NCBI RefSeq assembly: GCF_002252155.1
Contig: NZ_NEFD01000002.1
Coordinates: 1-64,000, forward strand
Reading direction: 5' to 3'
DNA length: 64,000 bases
Origin: Wohlfahrtiimonas sp. G9077
GTDB lineage: Bacteria > Pseudomonadota > Gammaproteobacteria > Cardiobacteriales > Wohlfahrtiimonadaceae
The translations under genes were made by a program, and so were the position numbers. Shown here piece by piece: positions 52,956 through 61,068 of the stretch (the first letter of the stretch is position 1; the number at the start of each line of letters is the position of its first letter). The notes under the pieces were generated by a model, which saw only the letters and a list, made by a program, of their open reading frames with translations, was not told the origin of the DNA and ran no database searches.

Positions 52956-53570
52956 TTATTTAGCAGCTAAGAAACGACGGTTCACTTCGTCCCAGTTGAC
53001 AACGTTCCAGAATGCTTTGATGTAGTCAGGGCGCACGTTGCTGAATTTTTTATAGTAAGCGTGTTCCCAAACGTCGATCGTCAATACAGGTGTTTTACCA
53101 ATTGTTAATGGAGAATCTTGGTTAGATGTTGCCATCACTTCTAATTCGCCATCTTGGTTCACAACCAACCAAGCCCAACCTGAACCGAATTGGCCAGTGG
53201 CAGCGGCTGCAAATTTTTCTTTGAATGCATCAAAGCTGCCGAATGCTTTTTCGATCGCTGCTTTGATTTCGCCTGTGGGTTCGCCACCTGCGTTAGGGCC
53301 CATGATTTCCCAGAACAATGTGTGGTTTGCGTGACCGCCACCGTTGTTACGCACAGCATTACGGATCTCTTCAGGCACAACATCGTTTAATTTTGCGATT
53401 AATTCATCGATGGGTAATTTTGCCAATTCAGGATGGTTTGCAATGGCATTGTTTAAGTTGTTCACGTAAGTATTGTGATGCTTATCGTGATGCAAATGCA
53501 TGGTTTCTGTATCGATGTGTGGTTCTAAAGCATCGTGTGCATAAGGTAAATCAGGTAATGTATAAGCCAT
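52956..53570 (-). CDS. sodA: Manganese-type superoxide dismutase
   Basis: 204 residues. Metal ligands appear as His in LHHDKHH, His in [10 protein letters not shown], and Asp/His in [19 protein letters not shown] and the glutamine in ATSNQDSPL, with GGGHANH, favour the manganese rather than iron subtype; cambialism cannot be excluded. The ATG at 53570 follows GGAG; a longer in-frame start adds a non-homologous leader. It has its own terminator. Confidence 0.93.
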   Translation of the reverse strand: MAYTLPDLPYAHDALEPHIDTETMHLHHDKHHNTYVNNLNNAIANHPELAKLPIDELIAKLNDVVPEEIRNAVRNNGGGHANHTLFWEIMGPNAGGEPTGEIKAAIEKAFGSFDAFKEKFAAAATGQFGSGWAWLVVNQDGELEVMATSNQDSPLTIGKTPVLTIDVWEHAYYKKFSNVRPDYIKAFWNVVNWDEVNRRFLAAK

Positions 53571-53671
53571 AATTAATCTCCGTTTAATGAATGAATTGAT
53601 GGTCATTTCAACCGCTCTAGTGTATCAGTTTCTAGAGCAGATACAAAATCACGCATGGCGTGCATCCGTGA

Positions 53672-54193
53672 TTATTTTTTGGTTTTTGGCAACTGCACCA
53701 CACGTGTTTGTGTCCATAGATCATAGAACGTGGTGCGATTTTTAAAAAATGCCATACCTAAGCCATAAAGGGCCAATAGGGCAGAGGCCATAGGAATCAT
53801 GGCTGCCGTTGTCCATTGTACGCCGATGGCATAATTGATGCCAAAAAAGGCAATGGCAATGGCAAGCACAAATAAAACAGCGCGCGTTGCACTGGTTTTT
53901 GGGGAGAGTGCTTCACCGTTTGTGGTCACCACGCGTAAACGCCAGCTGCGCATGCCTAGGGTTTGTCCACCTTTGTGCCAAAAATAAGTATAGAAAACAA
54001 TCGGTGTAAAAATGGTGCACGTTGTGATCATCAATGGATACAATGGATGACCCGGTTCAATGGCCACACCTTGATTCAATGGCAGCCAAATTAAGGTCAT
54101 CAGCATCATTAATGGAATGATCAAAAACAGATCGTAGACAAAGGCCAACATTCTTTTGAGCGCAGTTGCTTTTGGTATCGATTGTGGTGACAT
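53672..54193 (-). CDS. RDD-family membrane protein
   Basis: 173 residues with four hydrophobic segments. The RDD signature is represented by ALKRMLAFVYDLFLIIPLMM (Arg/Asp positions) and by GGQTLGMRSWRLRVV after the second helix. The function of most RDD proteins is unknown; some are sodium/proton antiporters. It is divergent from the L,D-transpeptidase gene. Confidence 0.8.
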   Translation of the reverse strand: MSPQSIPKATALKRMLAFVYDLFLIIPLMMLMTLIWLPLNQGVAIEPGHPLYPLMITTCTIFTPIVFYTYFWHKGGQTLGMRSWRLRVVTTNGEALSPKTSATRAVLFVLAIAIAFFGINYAIGVQWTTAAMIPMASALLALYGLGMAFFKNRTTFYDLWTQTRVVQLPKTKK

Positions 54194-54280
54194 TGTAAAT
54201 AACCGCTATACTATAAAATAAAATGGATCGTATAATAACATGCTTCTTTGTGGGGCTAACTTTTTAGATTGTGGACAGTT

Positions 54281-55915
54281 ATGAAAAAAACAATATTATT
54301 CTGTGTATTAGCTTTAACATCACCCATTGTGCTTGCCAACTCAAACCTTGGGCAAGAGCCTGTGTTGTCACAATCTGTGGTCAAAAGTTTAACACAACAA
54401 AATAAGGCGCAATTGCGCGCAAGTAAAGGCGCTGTGGAGACGTTTTATAAAGACTTTTACGCGGCCAATCCTGATGTTGCATTTGTCTGGTTAGATCAAG
54501 GTAAAATGACGCCGCGCGCTGAGAAAGCGTTAGAGATGCTCCGTGCAAGCAACCATAAAGGCCTATTTCCGGCCCGTTATCATGTCGCGGCGATTGATGC
54601 GCTTCGCAATGCGGATTTAACGGATGCAAACAATCAACAAACTTTAGATTTACTCATGACAGATGCCATGCTCAGTTATTTGCGTGACATCTCTGTGGGG
54701 CAACCTGAGCTCATCGCCATTGAAACCAAAAATTGGTTATTGCCCCGCGATCCATTTGATGCGGTTGCGGCATTAAAATTGGTGTTGGCATCCGATGATA
54801 TGGCATCAGAAGTGGCGCTCTTTGAGCCAAGCCACGCACAATATCAGCAATTGGTGAAAAGTTTAGGGCAATTGCTCGACAATACTGATTTTTCTGCGCC
54901 AGAAACACAAGTTAAAGTGGGCGGTAAGCTCTCTTTAAATGACAGCGGCGCAAATGTTGTGGCGCTCAATAATCGTTTGATTGAGCTTGGCTTTTTAGAA
55001 GCAAAACATCACGATCAAAAAACATTTGATGCCGCAACAAAATCGGCAGTGCAAGCCTTTCAGCGTGCCCATTTATTAGAGCCCGATGGCGTGGTTGGCC
55101 GCAGAACGCAGCTTGAACTCAATAAAACGAATCGTGATCGCGTCACACAATTGATGGCAAACATTGAAAGATGGCGCTGGATGCCAAAAGATTTGGGGCA
55201 GCACTATTTGGTGGTGGACATTCCAAGCTTTGAATATTATGTGGTCAAAGATGGTCAAGAGACTGTGCGTGCGAAAACCATCGTGGGTAAAGCGCAGCGC
55301 TCAACGCCAGTCTTTATGGCGCCGATGAATCACATTGTTTTTGCCCCTTATTGGCACGTGCCACGTTCAATGGCAGTGAAAGATCAATTGCCGAAGTTAA
55401 AGCAAGATCCTGAGCGTTTAGCGCGCTCTAAAATCCGCATTTATGACAAAGCCGGTAATGAGATTGATCCAACCATGGTGGATTGGTCACAATACAATAC
55501 CAGCAACTTCCCCTATCAATTGCGCCAAGATCCAGGCAATTACAATGCATTGGGCAAAGTGAAGTTTATGTTCCCGAATAAGCACGCCATTTATTTGCAC
55601 GATACGCCACAAAAAAGCCTCTTTGGCAAAACAGAGCGCACCTTTAGTTCAGGGTGTATCCGCATTGAAAATCCGGTGGAGCTTGCAGAATACTTCTTAA
55701 AAGATCAAGATTGGAAAATTGATCAGGTGAAAAAAGCGTACGATGGCGATAAAGAGCGCACGGTGCGTTTAAAAGAAGACATGCGTTTTCCGGTCTATAC
55801 GATTTATATGACAGCTGCGGTTAATCCCGATGGACAGACGGTTTACCGCTCAGACATTTATGATCGTGACCCGGCAATGCAAAAGGCGATTGATAAATTA
55901 ATAGGCAATCTCTAA
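54281..55915 (+). CDS. L,D-transpeptidase (YcbB/LdtD-like) with peptidoglycan-binding domain
   Basis: 544 residues. A signal peptide ends near PIVLANS. The helical scaffold follows (RALEMLRAS-like text), then a PG_binding_1 domain (LSLNDSGANVVALNNRLIELG, AVQAFQRAHLLEPDGVVGRRT). The YkuD catalytic domain has IYLHDTPQKSLFGKTERTFS and SSGCIRIENP with the nucleophilic cysteine. It forms 3-3 cross-links in peptidoglycan or attaches proteins. The ATG at 54281 is used because it begins the signal peptide; an upstream TTG is in frame. Confidence 0.9.
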   Translation: MKKTILFCVLALTSPIVLANSNLGQEPVLSQSVVKSLTQQNKAQLRASKGAVETFYKDFYAANPDVAFVWLDQGKMTPRAEKALEMLRASNHKGLFPARYHVAAIDALRNADLTDANNQQTLDLLMTDAMLSYLRDISVGQPELIAIETKNWLLPRDPFDAVAALKLVLASDDMASEVALFEPSHAQYQQLVKSLGQLLDNTDFSAPETQVKVGGKLSLNDSGANVVALNNRLIELGFLEAKHHDQKTFDAATKSAVQAFQRAHLLEPDGVVGRRTQLELNKTNRDRVTQLMANIERWRWMPKDLGQHYLVVDIPSFEYYVVKDGQETVRAKTIVGKAQRSTPVFMAPMNHIVFAPYWHVPRSMAVKDQLPKLKQDPERLARSKIRIYDKAGNEIDPTMVDWSQYNTSNFPYQLRQDPGNYNALGKVKFMFPNKHAIYLHDTPQKSLFGKTERTFSSGCIRIENPVELAEYFLKDQDWKIDQVKKAYDGDKERTVRLKEDMRFPVYTIYMTAAVNPDGQTVYRSDIYDRDPAMQKAIDKLIGNL

Positions 55916-55922
55916 AAAAAAA

Positions 55923-55950
55923 TTGACATAAAAGAAATGTTGCCTATAAT
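55923..55950 (+). promoter_or_regulatory. Promoter of the tRNA-tuf cluster
   Basis: TTGACA and TATAAT, both perfect, 16 nt apart, ending 13 nt before tRNA-Tyr. A GC-containing segment after the -10 resembles a stringent discriminator only weakly. Confidence 0.92.
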
Positions 55951-55963
55951 GGCAACTCTCTCG

Positions 55964-56048
55964 GGTGGGATACTCAAGCGGTCAACGAGGGCAGACTGTA
56001 AATCTGCTGGCTAAGCCTTCGAAGGTTCGAATCCTTCTCCCACCACCA
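55964..56048 (+). tRNA. tRNA-Tyr (anticodon GTA)
   Basis: 85 nt with a long variable arm; 5' GGTGGGA pairs with TCCCACC, the anticodon loop CTGTAAA holds GTA, and CCA is encoded. First of three tRNA genes before tuf, the tyrU-glyT-thrT-tufB order of gammaproteobacteria. Confidence 0.97.
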
Positions 56049-56067
56049 AATTATAAGATTGAAAAAA

Positions 56068-56141
<74 letters not shown>

Positions 56142-56152
56142 TTCGTTTAAGC

Positions 56153-56228
56153 GCTCATATAGCTCAGTTGGTAGAGCACACCCTTGGTAAGGGTGAGGTC
56201 GCCAGTTCGATTCCGGCTATGAGCACCA
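56153..56228 (+). tRNA. tRNA-Thr (anticodon GGT)
   Basis: 76 nt; GCTCATA pairs with TATGAGC, the anticodon loop TTGGTAA carries GGT, and CCA is encoded. 33 nt before tuf. Confidence 0.97.
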
Positions 56229-56261
56229 TTACTTCCCTTTTTAACATAGAGTGATTTGAGT

Positions 56262-57452
56262 ATGTCAAAGGAAAAATTTAGTCGTAGTAAACCACACGTA
56301 AACGTGGGTACAATTGGTCACGTTGATCACGGTAAAACAACCTTAACAGCTGCGTTGACTAAAGTAGGTGCTGACCGTTTCGGTGGCGCTTCTCAAGCTT
56401 ATGACCAAATCGACAAGGCTCCAGAAGAAAGAGCACGTGGTATCACGATCTCTACTTCTCACGTTGAGTACGAATCAGAAGGTCGTCACTACGCGCACGT
56501 TGACTGCCCAGGACATGCCGACTATGTTAAAAACATGATCACAGGTGCTGCCCAAATGGACGGCGCTATCTTAGTATGTTCTGCAGCGGATGGTCCTATG
56601 CCACAAACGCGCGAACACATCTTATTGTCTCGTCAAGTAGGTGTACCTTACATCGTTGTATTCTTGAACAAAGCAGACATGGTTGATGATGCTGAGTTGA
56701 TCGAATTGGTTGAAATGGAAGTTCGCGACTTATTGAGCACTTATGATTTCCCAGGTGATGATACTCCAATCATCGTTGGTTCTGCATTGAAAGCTTTAGA
56801 AGGCGATGAATCAGAAATCGGCGTACCTGCAATCATTAAATTAGTAGAAGCATTAGATACTTACATCCCAGAACCACAACGTGATATCGATAAGCCATTC
56901 ATCATGCCTATCGAAGACGTATTCTCCATCTCTGGTCGCGGTACAGTTGTAACTGGCCGTATCGAAGCTGGTATCGTTAAAGTGGGTGAAGAGTTGGAAA
57001 TCGTTGGTATTACACCAACAATGAAAACAACTTGTACTGGTGTTGAAATGTTCCGTAAATTATTGGATCAAGGTCAAGCTGGTGATAACGTGGGTGTTCT
57101 TTTACGTGGTACAAAACGTGAAGAAGTACAACGTGGTCAAGTATTAGCAAAACCAGGTTCAATCAAACCTCACACTAAATTCGAAGCTGAAGTATACGTA
57201 TTGTCTAAAGATGAAGGCGGTCGTCATACTCCATTCTTCAAAGGTTACCGTCCACAGTTCTACTTCCGTACAACTGACGTAACTGGTGCTGTTGAATTAC
57301 CAGAAGGCGTAGAAATGGTTATGCCTGGTGACAACATCAAGATGGTTGTTGAGTTGATCAACCCAATCGCAATGGATGAAGGTTTACGTTTCGCAATTCG
57401 CGAAGGTGGCCGTACTGTTGGTGCTGGTGTTGTAGCTAAGATCATCGCGTAA
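56262..57452 (+). CDS. tuf: Elongation factor Tu
   Basis: 396 residues. G1 [12 protein letters not shown], the effector threonine in RGITIS, G3 [13 protein letters not shown]4 [10 protein letters not shown], and the C-terminal barrel with [11 protein letters not shown] are intact. It brings aminoacyl-tRNA to the ribosome. The ATG at 56262 gives the normal N-terminus [13 protein letters not shown]. Codon choice is more uniform than in neighbours, as expected for a highly expressed gene. It is cotranscribed with the upstream tRNAs. Confidence 0.99.
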   Translation: MSKEKFSRSKPHVNVGTIGHVDHGKTTLTAALTKVGADRFGGASQAYDQIDKAPEERARGITISTSHVEYESEGRHYAHVDCPGHADYVKNMITGAAQMDGAILVCSAADGPMPQTREHILLSRQVGVPYIVVFLNKADMVDDAELIELVEMEVRDLLSTYDFPGDDTPIIVGSALKALEGDESEIGVPAIIKLVEALDTYIPEPQRDIDKPFIMPIEDVFSISGRGTVVTGRIEAGIVKVGEELEIVGITPTMKTTCTGVEMFRKLLDQGQAGDNVGVLLRGTKREEVQRGQVLAKPGSIKPHTKFEAEVYVLSKDEGGRHTPFFKGYRPQFYFRTTDVTGAVELPEGVEMVMPGDNIKMVVELINPIAMDEGLRFAIREGGRTVGAGVVAKIIA

Positions 57453-57464
57453 GAAAAAGATTAA

Positions 57465-57540
57465 GGGTTGGTAGTTCAATTGGTAGAGCAACGGTTTCCA
57501 AAACCGTAAGTTGAGGGTTCGAGTCCTTCCCAGCCCGCCA
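57465..57540 (+). tRNA. tRNA-Trp (anticodon CCA)
   Basis: 76 nt; GGGTTGG pairs with CCAGCCC (one T-G pair), the anticodon loop TTCCAAA carries CCA, and 3' CCA is encoded. It lies 12 nt after tuf and before secE. Confidence 0.96.
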
Positions 57541-57549
57541 TCATTTAAG

Positions 57550-57574
57550 AAAGCAGCACTACGCTGCTTTTTTA
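57550..57574 (+). terminator. Terminator after tRNA-Trp
   Basis: AAGCAGC, ACTAC, GCTGCTT followed by T residues. A TATAAT at 57591 downstream suggests secE-nusG has its own start site. Confidence 0.85.
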
Positions 57575-57622
57575 ATTTGAGAAAAATATGTATAATGGGT
57601 AATTTGTTTCCGAGAAATGACT

Positions 57623-58015
57623 ATGAGTAAAAAAGAAAATCAGGTTGTGGCCAAGGAAAAGGCTGAGAAAGGCAAGTTGCAGGTATGGTTGTCTGTCATT
57701 CTGTTATTGGCTGGCATTTTTGGATACTATTACTTGATGGATACGAAGTTGGCATTGGCCTTTGTGTCATTAGGTGCTGGCGTCGTACTTTTTTTAGCAA
57801 CTTTTTTAACATCAGTGACCGGGAAGAATTTGATCCTATTCTTTAAAGAGTCTCGCATTGAGCTTCGTCGTGTTGTATGGCCAAGCTGGGATGAGACCAA
57901 AAAGATGACATTGATGGTTTTAGTTGTGATGGCGCTTTTCTTGATTTTCTTACTCCTATCCGACTGGATTTTAGGTGGAATCGTGTCATTCTTGTTAGCG
58001 CGCTTTGGGGGTTAA
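57623..58015 (+). CDS. secE: Preprotein translocase subunit SecE
   Basis: 130 residues with three membrane helices, as in enteric SecE. The essential cytoplasmic/third-helix part reads [24 protein letters not shown] and ends [10 protein letters not shown]. It clamps SecY. Of two in-frame ATGs (57617 and 57623) the second has the better-placed GAG; the choice is uncertain. It is 2 nt from nusG. Confidence 0.93.
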   Translation: MSKKENQVVAKEKAEKGKLQVWLSVILLLAGIFGYYYLMDTKLALAFVSLGAGVVLFLATFLTSVTGKNLILFFKESRIELRRVVWPSWDETKKMTLMVLVVMALFLIFLLLSDWILGGIVSFLLARFGG

Positions 58016-58017
58016 TC

Positions 58018-58545
58018 ATGCGTTGGTATGTTATTCAGGCTTACTCTGGTTATGAAAATCAGGTAATGAAAGCGCTGAAGGAATACGTTGCTCGTGCAGG
58101 TTTGGATGAGTTTTTTGGCGAAATCATTGTTCCTTCAGAAGAAGTGGTCGATGTTCGCGACGGTAAAAAACGTAAAAGTGAGCGTAAATTCTTCCCAGGT
58201 TATGTATTGGTTCAAATGGATATGAACGATGATACATGGCATTTGGTGAAAAATACGCCAAAAGTGATCGGTTTCATTGGTGGCACAGGCGATCGTCCAA
58301 TGCCCATCACTGAAAAAGAAGCCAGCCACATTCTCAACAGAATGGCAGAGGCTGAAGAAGGTCCTAAATTAAAAGTATTGTTTGAAGTGGGTGAATCTGT
58401 TCGTGTGACGGATGGTCCATTTGCAGAATTCAATGGTGTTGTGGAAGAAGTCTTGGCAGATAAAGGTCGCTTGATCGTATCTGTGATGATCTTTGGTCGT
58501 GCAACGCCAGTGGAATTAGAATTTTTCCAAGTTGAAAAAAGCTAA
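58018..58545 (+). CDS. nusG: Transcription antitermination factor NusG
   Basis: 175 residues. The NGN domain begins [15 protein letters not shown] and includes [15 protein letters not shown]; the KOW domain begins [24 protein letters not shown]. It links RNA polymerase to Rho or the ribosome. Cotranscribed with secE. Confidence 0.97.
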   Translation: MRWYVIQAYSGYENQVMKALKEYVARAGLDEFFGEIIVPSEEVVDVRDGKKRKSERKFFPGYVLVQMDMNDDTWHLVKNTPKVIGFIGGTGDRPMPITEKEASHILNRMAEAEEGPKLKVLFEVGESVRVTDGPFAEFNGVVEEVLADKGRLIVSVMIFGRATPVELEFFQVEKS

Positions 58546-58650
58546 TTCATAAAATATCTATTGTGGTTTGGGATTATATTATGTATAATTTCAAACCTTT
58601 TGTTATTGGGGAGCAAATTTTTTGCGCTAACCCATTTTTAGGAGATAATC

Positions 58651-59082
58651 ATGGCCAAGAAAGTAACGGCTTATATCAAATTGCAGGTTCCAGCTGGTAA
58701 AGCTAACCCTGCGCCACCAATTGGTCCAGCATTGGGTCAACACGGTGTAAACATCATGGAATTCTGTAAAGCTTTCAATGCTGAAACTCAGCAAATGGAA
58801 GTTGGCATGCCATTGCCAGTTGTAATCACAGTTTACAACGACCGTTCATTCACTTTCATCAAGAAAACCCCACCAGCGGCATACTTGTTGAAAAAAGCTG
58901 CAGGTTTAAAATCTGGTAGCTCAAACCCTAACACTAAGAAAGTGGGTAAAGTGACTCGTCAGCAATTAGAAGAAATCGCTGAAACTAAAGGCGCTGACCT
59001 TTCTGGTGCAACAATGGAAGCGAAAGTACGCACATTAGCAGGTAGTGCTCGCTCAATGGGTATTGAAGTGGAGGGTCTATAA
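58651..59082 (+). CDS. rplK: Ribosomal protein uL11
   Basis: 143 residues. [20 protein letters not shown] with the flexible proline-rich N-terminal site, and the rRNA-binding C-terminal domain with [20 protein letters not shown]. Part of the GTPase-associated centre. TAGGAG precedes the ATG, and the stop overlaps the rplA start by one base. Confidence 0.99.
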   Translation: MAKKVTAYIKLQVPAGKANPAPPIGPALGQHGVNIMEFCKAFNAETQQMEVGMPLPVVITVYNDRSFTFIKKTPPAAYLLKKAAGLKSGSSNPNTKKVGKVTRQQLEEIAETKGADLSGATMEAKVRTLAGSARSMGIEVEGL

Positions 59083-59774
59083 TGGCTAAGCAATTAACTA
59101 AACGCGCAAAAGCAATCAACGAAATGGTTGATGCACAGAAAATCTATTCTGCAGACGAAGCGTTCAAATTATTGTCTGAAATTCCACGTGCAAAATTCTT
59201 AGAATCAGTAGACGTTGCGTTGAACTTAGGCGTTGATCCACGTAAAAGTGATCAAGTTGTCCGCGGTGCAACAGTAATGCCAAACGGTACAGGTAAAACT
59301 GTACGCGTTGCAGTATTCGCACAAGGCGCAAACGCAGAAGCAGCTAAAGCAGCTGGCGCTGACGTTGTGGGCTTTGAAGATTTAGCAGAAAGCATCAAAG
59401 CAGGTAACTTAGACTTTGACGTTGTGATCGCATCTCCTGATGCAATGCGCATTGTAGGTCAATTGGGTCAAGTATTGGGCCCACGTGGTTTAATGCCTAA
59501 CCCTAAAGTGGGTACAGTAACACCTGATGTTGCTGGCGCTGTGAACAATGCTAAATCTGGTCAAGTTCGTTTCAGAACTGACAAAAACGGTATCATCCAT
59601 TGCTCAATCGGTAAAGTAGATTTCGACGCAGCTAAATTGCAAGAAAACTTAAAAGCATTGATCACTGAAGTGAATCGTTTGAAGCCTTCTTCAGCGAAAG
59701 GTATCTATTTGAAGCGTGTGACTGTATCTTCAACGATGGGTCCAGGCTTATTGGTTGACGTAGCGTCAATCTAA
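59082..59774 (+). CDS. rplA: Ribosomal protein uL1
   Basis: 230 residues. [20 protein letters not shown] at the N-terminus, [21 protein letters not shown], and [21 protein letters not shown]. It forms the L1 stalk and in E. coli represses its own operon by binding the mRNA leader. Confidence 0.99.
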   Translation: MAKQLTKRAKAINEMVDAQKIYSADEAFKLLSEIPRAKFLESVDVALNLGVDPRKSDQVVRGATVMPNGTGKTVRVAVFAQGANAEAAKAAGADVVGFEDLAESIKAGNLDFDVVIASPDAMRIVGQLGQVLGPRGLMPNPKVGTVTPDVAGAVNNAKSGQVRFRTDKNGIIHCSIGKVDFDAAKLQENLKALITEVNRLKPSSAKGIYLKRVTVSSTMGPGLLVDVASI

Positions 59775-59920
59775 TCAGATTAGAACTTCCCGCTTAGGCG
59801 GGAAGTGTCTGAGACCGTAGAGGCCGCAAGGCTTAATATTCTACGTAGACGGTGACCTAACTATAGTGATCCGTAAGGCCCCTTGAAAAAGGGATGTTTA
59901 ATAACTACTTATGGTGACGT
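59775..59920 (+). promoter_or_regulatory. Structured rplJ leader (L10 leader)
   Basis: The 146-nt gap before rplJ contains the hairpin CTTCCCGCTTAGGCGGGAAG and the arms GTAGAGGCCGCAAGGCTT...TTCTAC and AAGGCCCCTTGAAAAAGGG. Position and fold potential agree with the L10-leader RNA, to which the L10-L7/L12 complex binds to repress translation of rplJL. Confidence 0.75.
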
Positions 59921-60424
59921 ATGTTAACTTTACAAGAGAAACAAGCAGTTGTTGCTGAAGTTTCTGAAATTGCAAGTCGTGCGCATTCATTAGTTGCAGC
60001 TGAATACCGTGGTTTGACAGTATCTCAATTGACAGCTTTACGTGAAAAAGCTCGTCAAGGTGATGTATACTTACGCGTTGTAAAAAACAGCTTAGCTAAG
60101 CGTGCGTTAGCAAATAGCAATTTTGAAAGCATTAATGATCATCTTGTTGGCCCGATTATTCTTGCATTCTCTATGGATGAAGAAGATCCAGTTTCAGGCG
60201 TTCGTGCAATTCACGAATTCTTGAAAGACAAAGCTAATGAGAAAATGGCTGTTAAAGCAATCGTTCATGATGGTGCCCTCTATGAAGGCAGCGAATTAGA
60301 ACGCATCGCTTCACTACCAACAAAAGACCAAGCCATCTCTATGTTCTTGGCTGTGCTCAAAGCGCCTGTACAAAAATTGGCAGCAACTTTGGCAGCAGTT
60401 CGCGATCAGAAAGAAGCGGCTTAA
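59921..60424 (+). CDS. rplJ: Ribosomal protein uL10
   Basis: 167 residues. LQEKQAVVAEVSEIASRAHS, AEYRGLTVSQLTALREKAR and VYLRVVKNSLAKRAL are the rRNA-binding domain; the C-terminal helix VQKLAATLAAVRDQKEA binds L7/L12 dimers. It precedes rplL by 57 nt. Confidence 0.99.
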   Translation: MLTLQEKQAVVAEVSEIASRAHSLVAAEYRGLTVSQLTALREKARQGDVYLRVVKNSLAKRALANSNFESINDHLVGPIILAFSMDEEDPVSGVRAIHEFLKDKANEKMAVKAIVHDGALYEGSELERIASLPTKDQAISMFLAVLKAPVQKLAATLAAVRDQKEAA

Positions 60425-60481
60425 GCTTAACGCTATTTGTTTTATATAGAAGATTATTTATAAATTTTTTAGGAGTCTAAA

Positions 60482-60850
60482 ATGTCTGTTTCTAAAGATG
60501 ATATTTTAAATGCAATTGAAGAAATGAAAACTGCTGAAATCATGGAATTGATCTCTGCAATCGAAGAAAAATTCGGCGTAACTGCTGCTGTTGCTGTAGC
60601 GGCTGGTCCTGCTGCTGGCGCTGCTGCTGCTGAAGAAAAAACTGACTTTGACGTTGTAATGACAAGCTTTGGTTCTAACAAAGTAAACGTAATCAAAGTT
60701 GTTCGCGCAATCACTGGCTTAGGCTTAGGTGAAGCGAAAGCAATGGTTGAAGGCGTACCTGCAACTGTTAAAGAAGGCGTTGAAAAAGCTGAAGCTGAAG
60801 AAGTTAAGAAACAACTTGAAGAAGCTGGTGCAACAGTTGAATTGAAATAA
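60482..60850 (+). CDS. rplL: Ribosomal protein bL12 (L7/L12)
   Basis: 122 residues. The N-terminal dimerisation helix pair ([20 protein letters not shown]), the alanine-rich hinge ([15 protein letters not shown]) and the factor-binding C-terminal domain ([20 protein letters not shown]) are complete. TTAGGAG precedes the ATG. Confidence 0.99.
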   Translation: MSVSKDDILNAIEEMKTAEIMELISAIEEKFGVTAAVAVAAGPAAGAAAAEEKTDFDVVMTSFGSNKVNVIKVVRAITGLGLGEAKAMVEGVPATVKEGVEKAEAEEVKKQLEEAGATVELK

Positions 60851-60941
60851 TTACAATTTCTTTGAACGAGCTGAATTATTCAGTCCACCTGTTTAGGAAA
60901 TTTGTAATTTGAAGATCTATATTTAGATATAATTTTTAACC

Positions 60942-61031
60942 AAAGGCTAGTGGTGAACCACTGGCCTTTAGTAGCTTGTTGATCTGTAAGCTAGAAAAAG
61001 TGGATTATGGTCAATGATTTTCTTTTTCTAG
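60942..61031 (+). promoter_or_regulatory. rplL-rpoB intergenic attenuator and processing hairpins
   Basis: AAAGGCTAGTGG and CCACTGGCCTTT (60943-60968) form a strong hairpin without a T run, typical of the partial attenuator between rplL and rpoB. A second pair, CTAGAAAAAG (60991-61000) with CTTTTTCTAG (61022-61031), closes a longer stem that could be an RNase III site, as in E. coli. Confidence 0.6.
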
Positions 61032-61068
61032 TTTGCCTTTTAACTAAGTAAGCCTTGAGGATTTGATA